Shown: positions 9,887-17,027 of the stretch, in pieces
Position numbering within the stretch: position 1 is the stretch's first letter
How the letters are laid out: the number at the start of each line of letters is the position of its first letter
Assembly (NCBI GenBank): GCA_030606865.1
Contig: JAUWFQ010000006.1
Span: 1-36,256, forward strand
DNA length: 36,256 bases
Source of the DNA: a bacterium
GTDB taxonomy: Bacteria > Fidelibacterota > Marinisomatia > Marinisomatales > JAHJCW01
Reading direction: 5' to 3'
The notes under the pieces: generated by a model
What the model saw: the letters and a program-made list of their open reading frames with translations, nothing else
Told to the model about the DNA's origin: nothing
The model's database searches: none
Made by a program: the position numbers and the translations under genes

Positions 9887-11399
9887 AGATCATAATAGCC
9901 TGTGGTAAAGTCTCTAATAAATCAGAGGCAATCAGCCCTCGATATCCTTTTCGCTCAGCAACATTATCTGCTGCCATCCCGTGAATAAATACACCCAATT
10001 CTGCTGCAATACGAGTCGAAATACCTTGAGCTACGAAACCAGCAATCACACCCGATAATACATCTCCGGTACCACCGGTTGCCAAGCCTTGATTTCCTGT
10101 TGAATTAATAACTACTTCATTTCCATGACCAATTAATGTTGGAGCATTTTTAGCAACTAGTGTCCCATTAAACTCATTCATAAACTTTTGTAAATATTCA
10201 ATTATATTATTAATAATTACGGAGGTATTTTCATTAATTAACCTTGCCAACTCTCCATGATGAGGTGTAATAATGTAATCACTTTTTATTTTGTTAAATA
10301 ATTCCAAATTTTCAGCAAAGCAACTTAAACCATCAGCATCAATAACTAATGGTTTGGTAAAATTTGTCACTACTTTTATTACTAATTTTTTTGTTGATTC
10401 ATTTTTTCCTAAACCCGGGCCAATAAGTAAAACATCTGCCCAATCAAAATATTTTTCGATTTCATCATAATTTTTTACGGTGAAATATCCTTTACCATCA
10501 TCTTGACAACTTACCGTGAGACCTTCTATAATATTTGTTTCGTAAATATTATTAAGTGATTCAGGGGCACAAGTAGTCACTAAACCTACTCCGCTATGCA
10601 CAGCTCCCAGCGATGCTAAAATTGCAGCACCAGTCATACCGCGCGAACCAGCGATAACCAGTACTTTTCCCTGACGATGTTTATGTGTATTTACATCAGG
10701 TGCTTTTAAGTATTTGTAGGCTAAATCCTCATCTACCATTCTATATTTTATGCCATGTAATTCATTATAAATATCCGGAAAACCGATGTCCACAGGAATG
10801 ACTTCGCCACAATGCGATTTACCAGGTTCTAATGTCATTCCTACTTTTGTCATACTCATTGTAACGGTTGCATCAGCGATAATCGCATTTTTAGCGACAT
10901 TTCCACTATTTGAATTGACTCCTGAAGGAATATCTATTGATAGAACCAATGATTTTTGATTATTTATCCATTTTGTAAAATCTAAAATAGGAGCGCGAAG
11001 TTCGCCTTTGAAACCAGTACCAAGTAACGCATCAATAATTAAATCATACTTTTGTTTTGGCAGTTCAACTAAGTGCGTTAGAGCAACATTTTCCTTTACA
11101 CACTTTTCATAAAAAAATAATGAGTCACCTGTGATATCTTTTTTATCAAGTAGGATAAATATTTGTGGGTTTACCCCGACTTTTTGTAATTCTAATGCTG
11201 CTTTATATCCGTCACCCGCATTATTACCCTTACCGCAGATTATCGCTACTTTTGGAGTATGAATTCCTGCAATCATATTTTGTGCATACTCGGCAACAGC
11301 AGACCCCGCTTTCCCCATTAAATCGATCCCAGGAATGCCCATTTGTTTTATGGCAATCCTATCAAGCTCCCGAGCTTGCTCTTTAGTTAATAATCTCAT
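9879..11399 (-). CDS. nnr: Bifunctional ADP-dependent NAD(P)H-hydrate dehydratase / NAD(P)H-hydrate epimerase
   Basis: 506 aa: N-terminal YjeF_N 'VAIICGKGNNAGDGYKAA', 'DALLGTGFKGELR', 'IDIPSGVNSNSG'; C-terminal carbohydrate-kinase-like 'HRQGKVLVIAGSRGMTGAAILA', 'ITPHHGELARL', 'GLATGGTGDVLSGVIAGFVAQG'. Confidence 0.95.
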   Translation of the reverse strand: MRLLTKEQARELDRIAIKQMGIPGIDLMGKAGSAVAEYAQNMIAGIHTPKVAIICGKGNNAGDGYKAALELQKVGVNPQIFILLDKKDITGDSLFFYEKCVKENVALTHLVELPKQKYDLIIDALLGTGFKGELRAPILDFTKWINNQKSLVLSIDIPSGVNSNSGNVAKNAIIADATVTMSMTKVGMTLEPGKSHCGEVIPVDIGFPDIYNELHGIKYRMVDEDLAYKYLKAPDVNTHKHRQGKVLVIAGSRGMTGAAILASLGAVHSGVGLVTTCAPESLNNIYETNIIEGLTVSCQDDGKGYFTVKNYDEIEKYFDWADVLLIGPGLGKNESTKKLVIKVVTNFTKPLVIDADGLSCFAENLELFNKIKSDYIITPHHGELARLINENTSVIINNIIEYLQKFMNEFNGTLVAKNAPTLIGHGNEVVINSTGNQGLATGGTGDVLSGVIAGFVAQGISTRIAAELGVFIHGMAADNVAERKGYRGLIASDLLETLPQAIMIYE

Positions 11400-11773
11400 T
11401 ATACTATTTCTAACAAAGCAAAGGCAATAGCATATTCATCAGTATGTGATATTGATACTTTGCATTGTAATTGTAACTTGCTACTTATGGTTAAATTTAC
11501 TTCCGGTTTCCGATTTTTCCCTGAAATTATTTCAATTGATCTCATGCTAATTGACTCAATTATTTCCGATGACAATAATGCTTTTGTTATTGCCTCTTTA
11601 GCAGCGAAACGCCCAGCAAAATGTATAATTGAATTAACTTTATCGCCACAATAGTCGATTTCATTTTTGGTGAAAATGCGATTTATAAATTTATCACCAG
11701 ATAAAGAATTAATCGTTTTTTTTAATCTTGGAATAGATACAATATCCGTTCCAATGAAAACATCAGACACCAT
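11399..11773 (-). CDS. acpS: Holo-[acyl-carrier-protein] synthase
   Basis: 124 aa: 'FIGTDIVSIPRLKKTI', 'FTKNEIDYC', 'HFAGRFAAKEAITKAL', 'VSISHTDEYAIAFALL'. Confidence 0.93.
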   Translation of the reverse strand: MVSDVFIGTDIVSIPRLKKTINSLSGDKFINRIFTKNEIDYCGDKVNSIIHFAGRFAAKEAITKALLSSEIIESISMRSIEIISGKNRKPEVNLTISSKLQLQCKVSISHTDEYAIAFALLEIV

Positions 11774-12446
11774 TTAGCTCATCGACAATATGTACAACTT
11801 TATAAATATCATCAACTTCCCAATCAGCGCCGGAGTTTTTGATATCGACCGTATCCCCGTAACGAGCAAATATTGTTTTGATGCCAACTTGACTCGCACC
11901 AACTACATCTCTTTCTGGCCAATCGCCTACCATAATAGCTTCATCAGGATTAATATCAAGTTGTTTTAACGCCATTTTAAATGGTACGGGGGACGGCTTA
12001 TGTACTTTCGTTTCGTCGAATGTGAGCACAATATCAAAAACATGGTGTAAATTAAGGTAGTAAATCCTCATCCACGCTTCTCTGCCGGGGGCATCTGAAA
12101 CTACTGCTATCTTGATTCCATGTTTAATTAAATGTATTAAAGTACGACGAACATTTGGATAAACTAATAGCGATGCTTCCTTAGCTCGCCTGTACGCGAC
12201 TATGGCAGCTGCAAGCAATTTATTACTGATTTCAGCGGTTTTATATTTTATAAAATCATCAAATATTACTTGATATTCCCAACCTTTACGATAATAAATC
12301 TCAAAAATAAAATCGTATGCTTCTTCTTCATCACAATCAAGACCAGCTTCAATCATTGCTCTGACTGCTGCACGCACTCCATGTTCCTTCATTTTTTTGA
12401 AGTCGAGGAGAGTGTTATCAAGGTCAAATATTACTGCCTTGATCAT
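11763..12446 (-). CDS. HAD-superfamily hydrolase (subfamily IA)
   Basis: 227 aa: motif I 'AVIFDLDNTLLDF', motif II 'IAVVSDAPG', motif III/IV 'KPSPVPFKMALKQL...AIMVGDWPERDVVGASQVGIKTIFARYG'. Confidence 0.88.
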   Translation of the reverse strand: MIKAVIFDLDNTLLDFKKMKEHGVRAAVRAMIEAGLDCDEEEAYDFIFEIYYRKGWEYQVIFDDFIKYKTAEISNKLLAAAIVAYRRAKEASLLVYPNVRRTLIHLIKHGIKIAVVSDAPGREAWMRIYYLNLHHVFDIVLTFDETKVHKPSPVPFKMALKQLDINPDEAIMVGDWPERDVVGASQVGIKTIFARYGDTVDIKNSGADWEVDDIYKVVHIVDELNGV

Positions 12447-12476
12447 AATTTATTAATCGATATTTGATTTCGAAAA

Positions 12477-13796
12477 TTAGTTTTGGTACCTATGTGGGTT
12501 CCTGATTTTATCCATTTCGTACTCAGCATAAGTTTTCCAAGTGCGATCTCCACGAGCTTTTTCTAAAGCATTTAGAGCTGCTGTTTTATTGCCCGCTCCA
12601 CCACAGTATTCAGCAATACCTAATTCCAACCATGCACCGCCGGATTTACCACTTAAATCAAGTGATTTTCTTGCGGCACGTTTAGCTTCATCGCAATTTC
12701 CTAAAATATTATGGACTTGTGCAATTTTTAACCACGCTTTAGAATCCTTTCGATCAAGCGCTGTAGCCAACTCCAAATTGACTAAAGCTTGATCGTACTC
12801 TTTATTGTCAATGTTGATAGTAGCTAGTGTAATATATGGTTTAGCATATGAACCATCAACTTGAATAGCTTGTTGGCAAGATGATTTTGCTTTGTCGAAT
12901 TTACTTGTTTTGTAGTAAATATCTCCCATCGCACAATAAGCTTTTGCATAACCAGGATTGATATCGATTGCTTTTTGGAAAGCTTTTAAAGCTCCTTGAT
13001 TGTCTCCGTCCGATCTTTTAGATATACCTAATCCATACCAACCTTGATAAAAATCCGATTTTGCTGCAACAGCATTTGAATAAGCTTTAATTGCACTACG
13101 ATTATTTTTTAGTCGTGTTTCTACAACTCCTAATTGATAATAAGCTTGATAAAATGAATTATCAATGGCTACAACTTTTTTATAGTAGTCTAAGGCATTA
13201 TTATAGTCGCGGCGGCGATAATAATTATTACCCTCATTAAACATATTGCCGGCAACGCTTTTAAGCGCTTTTAGAGTTTTTTCATGGTTTTCGTTAACTG
13301 CTAATGCCTTGTTAAAATATTCTATAGCTGCGTCAAAATCACCTTGACGCATTTTTACAACACCTAAGCTATAAATTGCTTCTGTCATATAGGGGTATTT
13401 TTCATAGACTTTTGAATATGATGTGATAGCATTTTCATATTCTCCTGCATCAAGTTCGCGTGCACCTTGAGACATAAATTTATTAATTTCATTCAAATTA
13501 TCATATTCTTCACGATATTCTTGATTTTCAGGATCAGCTTCAATCGCCTGACGTAAATAATCTTTTGTTTGATCCATATCACCATTTCTAACACTTATTT
13601 TGGCTAATTGGACCATCGCTGGTGCGAAATCAGCATCTAAATTCAACGCTGCTTTAAAGAGACTATCTGCAGAATCCCAATCACTTAATTTCAGTGATTC
13701 AAGTCCATTTGTGTAAAGATCATCGGGTACTAAATCATCCGCAAAAGATAGACTCATAAGTATAACTAACATAAGTAGCAATTTAGTTGTCTTCAT
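12477..13796 (-). CDS. Secreted/periplasmic tetratricopeptide-repeat protein
   Basis: 439 aa with signal peptide 'MKTTKLLLMLVILMSLSFA' and many TPR units (e.g. 'AIEYFNKALAVNENHEKTL', 'ALKAFQKAIDINPGYAKAYCAMGDIYY'). Confidence 0.9.
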   Translation of the reverse strand: MKTTKLLLMLVILMSLSFADDLVPDDLYTNGLESLKLSDWDSADSLFKAALNLDADFAPAMVQLAKISVRNGDMDQTKDYLRQAIEADPENQEYREEYDNLNEINKFMSQGARELDAGEYENAITSYSKVYEKYPYMTEAIYSLGVVKMRQGDFDAAIEYFNKALAVNENHEKTLKALKSVAGNMFNEGNNYYRRRDYNNALDYYKKVVAIDNSFYQAYYQLGVVETRLKNNRSAIKAYSNAVAAKSDFYQGWYGLGISKRSDGDNQGALKAFQKAIDINPGYAKAYCAMGDIYYKTSKFDKAKSSCQQAIQVDGSYAKPYITLATINIDNKEYDQALVNLELATALDRKDSKAWLKIAQVHNILGNCDEAKRAARKSLDLSGKSGGAWLELGIAEYCGGAGNKTAALNALEKARGDRTWKTYAEYEMDKIRNPHRYQN

Positions 13797-13825
13797 TTAT
13801 CAACCTCTCATTTATTCAAATTTTG

Positions 13826-13908
13826 TGCCGAAGGCGGGACTCGAACCCGCACCTCCATAGGAGACTACCCCCTCAAGATAGCGTGTCTACCAGTTCCACC
13901 ACTTCGGC
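13826..13908 (-). tRNA. tRNA-Leu, anticodon GAG
   Basis: Reverse strand reads GCCGAAGTGGTGGAACTGGTAGACACGCTATCTTGAGGGGGTAGTCTCCTATGGAGGTGCGGGTTCGAGTCCCGCCTTCGGCA. 7-bp acceptor stem, D-arm, anticodon loop TTGAGGG, long class II variable arm (CTCC/GGAG), T-arm GCGGG-TTCGAGT-CCCGC. CCA not encoded. Confidence 0.97.
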
Positions 13909-13912
13909 AATT

Positions 13913-14257
13913 TTATTCAACACTGCCATCATCTATCGGTACCGAAGTTGGCAACGATAAGTCAGCTCCTGGGATTATACTTTGATTTTCTGCTTCTTGT
14001 TTCAAAATAGAATCAGGTTCTACAGAAGATGGTAAACTAATTAAACTAATTACCACCGCTAAACCCAAAAATATAACCGCCAAATAAGTAGTAAGTTTGC
14101 TTAAAAATGTACCGGCTCCTCGTCCGCCCAAAAGTGCACTGGTAGCACTACTGCCAAAAGTTCCAGATAGACCACCACCTTGGCTGGCTTGCATCAATAT
14201 AACTGCAACCAGTAATACACTAACAATTGTATGTATAATTATTAAAAATGTTTGCAC
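13913..14257 (-). CDS. secG: Preprotein translocase subunit SecG
   Basis: 114 aa: 'IIHTIVSVLLVAVILMQASQGGGLSGTFGSSATSALLGGRGAGTFLSKLTTYLAVIFLGLAVVISLIS'. Confidence 0.93.
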   Translation of the reverse strand: MQTFLIIIHTIVSVLLVAVILMQASQGGGLSGTFGSSATSALLGGRGAGTFLSKLTTYLAVIFLGLAVVISLISLPSSVEPDSILKQEAENQSIIPGADLSLPTSVPIDDGSVE

Positions 14258-14259
14258 AT

Positions 14260-15027
14260 TTAAACCTTTAATTTTTTATTAACTGTTAAAATTATTTCTT
14301 TAAACGAATCAATTTTTAAACTTGCGCCGCCAATTAGAAATCCGTTTACATCCTTTATTTCAAATAATTCTCCGGCATTTTCCGGCTTTACTGAACCGCC
14401 ATATATAATTGATGTATCTTTAGCAATATCTTGCGAATATAAATCCAATAGAATATCACGTACCCATTTATGCGCTTTACTTACTTGTTCAGTAGTGGCA
14501 GTTTCTCCTGTTCCAATTGCCCATACTGGTTCGTATGCAATAACAACATCCTCTAGTTTTTCCACTCCGTTTAAATCCTCTTTTAATTGATAAAAAAGAA
14601 CGTCCTTAGTTTCATTACTTTTTCGCTGGTCCAATGTTTCGCCAATACATAAAATCGGTTTTAAACCGCCAATTAAGACTGCTTTCACCTTTTTGTTAAT
14701 CCATTTATCAGTTTCATTAAATATATGTCGACGTTCAGAATGACCTACAATAACATAGCCAACTCCACAATTTTTCAACATACTTACTGAAACTTCTCCT
14801 GTCAAAGCACCTTCGTTTTTCCAATGGCAATTCTGCGCACCTAATTTATAAGGAGTTTCTTTGAGTACAACATCAATGTTAAATAACGCCGAAAAAGGCG
14901 GGCAAAATATAACTTCCATATCTTCTATATTCAACATCAAATTCACAAAATCTTTCACGAAATCGTGTCCTTCAGTAGGAGTTTTGTACATTTTCCAATT
15001 ACCAGCTACTATTGCGTGTTTTTTCAT
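14260..15027 (-). CDS. tpiA: Triosephosphate isomerase
   Basis: 255 aa: 'AGNWKMYKT', 'GYVIVGHSERR', 'VVIAYEPVWAIGTGETAT', 'IIYGGSVKPENA', 'GFLIGGASLK'; SD-like GGAGGG upstream of the ATG. Confidence 0.97.
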   Translation of the reverse strand: MKKHAIVAGNWKMYKTPTEGHDFVKDFVNLMLNIEDMEVIFCPPFSALFNIDVVLKETPYKLGAQNCHWKNEGALTGEVSVSMLKNCGVGYVIVGHSERRHIFNETDKWINKKVKAVLIGGLKPILCIGETLDQRKSNETKDVLFYQLKEDLNGVEKLEDVVIAYEPVWAIGTGETATTEQVSKAHKWVRDILLDLYSQDIAKDTSIIYGGSVKPENAGELFEIKDVNGFLIGGASLKIDSFKEIILTVNKKLKV

Positions 15028-16215
15028 TTATCCCTCCAATGCTTCAACAGATGGCAATCTATTTCCGGAAAGTAATTCCAAAGATGCTCCTCCACCGGTT
15101 GAAACATGCGACATTTCGTCAATTAAATTATATGATTTTACAGCAGCAGCTGTATCACCGCCACCAACTATTACAACACTTCCTTCTTCCTTAGCTTTTG
15201 TCATAATTTTAGCAATTTTTAAAGTTCCATTATCAAATTCAGGTTTTTCAAACACTCCCATTGGTCCATTCCAAATAATCGTTTTAGACGATAATAATAA
15301 CTTAGAATATCTTTCAATAGTTGCAGGACCTATATCAAAACCTGACATGGTATTTGGGATTTTATCAATTTTTAACTCTTTTATTGATTTTATATCATCA
15401 ATACTTTTTGCTGCAACTACATCAACAGGAAAATGTAACCTCTTATTTACTTTTCGACTTTTTTCAATTATTTCAGATGCGGTTTTCAGCATTGATTCAT
15501 CTACCAAGGAACCACCCACATTAATCCCTTTGGCTTTTAAAAATGTAAATGCCATTCCACCGCCAATAATTATAGCATCAGCTTCATCAATAAATTTATT
15601 TATTAATTCTAATTTTGTACCAATTTTAGCCCCACCTAAAACTAATGTCATAGGTCGTTTAGGTTTTTTAATAACAGTACCTAAATACTGTAGTTCTTTT
15701 TCAAATAAAAAGCCGATTCCTTTATGCAAAAAATATCTTGAAACGCCAACGTTTGAGGCATGAGGACGATGTGCAGTTCCAAAAGCATCATTAATAAATA
15801 TTTCACCATGTTTAGCAAGTAATTCACTAAATCGTGGATCGTTATCAGTTTCTTCGTTATGATATCGAAGATTTTCAAGAAGATGAATTTCTCCAGGGCG
15901 TAGTCCTAATGAAACATCCCTGGCGTCCTCCGAAATGCAATCATCTGAAAATTTTATTGGCAGTTCGATTAATTCTGCCAATTTTTCGCCAACTGGAATT
16001 AAACTCAGATCGGGAACAATTTGTCCTTTAGGGCGACCTAAATGTGACATTAATACCACTGATGCTCCGGATTCCAAACAATGATTTATAGTTGGTAGTG
16101 CCATACGAATGCGAAAATCATCAGTTACTAAACCATTAGATAAAGGTACATTAAAATCAACTCGAATAAGAATTCTTTTACCTTTTAAATCAAAATTACT
16201 TATTGTTTTTAACAA
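15028..16215 (-). CDS. pgk: Phosphoglycerate kinase
   Basis: 395 aa: 'KRILIRVDFNVPL', 'MSHLGRPKG', 'LLENLRYHNEE', 'LVLGGAKIGTKLELI', 'WNGPMGVFE', 'VIVGGGDTAAAV', 'HVSTGGGASLELLSG'. Confidence 0.97.
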   Translation of the reverse strand: MLKTISNFDLKGKRILIRVDFNVPLSNGLVTDDFRIRMALPTINHCLESGASVVLMSHLGRPKGQIVPDLSLIPVGEKLAELIELPIKFSDDCISEDARDVSLGLRPGEIHLLENLRYHNEETDNDPRFSELLAKHGEIFINDAFGTAHRPHASNVGVSRYFLHKGIGFLFEKELQYLGTVIKKPKRPMTLVLGGAKIGTKLELINKFIDEADAIIIGGGMAFTFLKAKGINVGGSLVDESMLKTASEIIEKSRKVNKRLHFPVDVVAAKSIDDIKSIKELKIDKIPNTMSGFDIGPATIERYSKLLLSSKTIIWNGPMGVFEKPEFDNGTLKIAKIMTKAKEEGSVVIVGGGDTAAAVKSYNLIDEMSHVSTGGGASLELLSGNRLPSVEALEG

Positions 16216-16230
16216 TGAAATATCTCCTTT

Positions 16231-16911
16231 TTAATAGCCAAATTGTGGGGTACAACAAGAAACACCTGTTATTTTACTCGCACCACAATTTTTCAGTACA
16301 ACTGCACAGGCTGATAACGTTGCACCGGTTGTAATAACGTCATCGATAATTGCGATAGAAAGTGAATCAATTGGTTTTGTTGAAATAAATGCATTTTCCA
16401 TATTTTGCTTACGTTCATTGGCTGACAAATCAGTTTGGGTATTAGTATACTCTACTCTTTTTACCAAATTAGTTTGATATGGAACATTCCAAGCTTTAGC
16501 TAATCCTTTACAAATCCATTCAGATTGATTATAACCGCGTTCTCTATTTCTCACCGAATTTAATGGTACAGCCGTAATTAAATCTATTTTCCCTAATTCA
16601 TCAATTGGAATTTCATTTGCCATTCTCCGACCCAATTCTTCACCCAATCTTGGTTGATTGTGATATTTTATATTATGAATTATATCATTAATCGATCCGG
16701 TGGCATACCATGCTGAATAAACTTCATCAATACCACTAGAAAATCTTAATTTATCTATCCAATCTTCTAACCAAGTAGGTTCAAACTTAGAAAAACAGCG
16801 TTTACATAGGCAGTTTCGACTATCTTCCACATATTTATTGCAAATAACACAATTATTCGGATATACAATATCCTTAATTTCCCTGAAAACTGTTTGTATT
16901 ACTTGTGCCAT
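16231..16911 (-). CDS. comF: ComF family phosphoribosyltransferase-like protein
   Basis: 226 aa: four-Cys Zn-finger 'CVICNKYVEDSRNCLCKRCFSKF', 'NIKYHNQPRLGEELGRRM', PRPP motif 'IAIIDDVITTGATLSAC'. Confidence 0.9.
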   Translation of the reverse strand: MAQVIQTVFREIKDIVYPNNCVICNKYVEDSRNCLCKRCFSKFEPTWLEDWIDKLRFSSGIDEVYSAWYATGSINDIIHNIKYHNQPRLGEELGRRMANEIPIDELGKIDLITAVPLNSVRNRERGYNQSEWICKGLAKAWNVPYQTNLVKRVEYTNTQTDLSANERKQNMENAFISTKPIDSLSIAIIDDVITTGATLSACAVVLKNCGASKITGVSCCTPQFGY

Positions 16912-16962
16912 TTTGTTTTAATGTTCATACAAAATAATATTAAAATTAAACGACAAAATGTA

Positions 16963-16981
16963 AACTGTACAACTGTATAAT
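16963..16981 (+). promoter_or_regulatory. Candidate promoter/operator in the divergent comF / receiver-ATP-grasp intergenic region
   Basis: Tandem 8-mers AACTGTAC-AACTGTAT (16963-16978), with an overlapping consensus -10 TATAAT (16976-16981), about 47 bp before the plus-strand ATG. No convincing -35 at the standard spacing. Confidence 0.3.
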
Positions 16982-17027
16982 CAATAATAAAAACAAGTTT
17001 TATTAATATAAATATTAAATTCCAACT

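Noticed and set aside
14861-15763. 300-aa plus-strand ORF opposite tpiA/pgk
   Set aside because: Fully antisense to two unmistakable glycolytic genes. Its translation is Ser/Ile/Phe-rich without a recognisable domain, as expected from shadow ORFs in an AT-rich genome.
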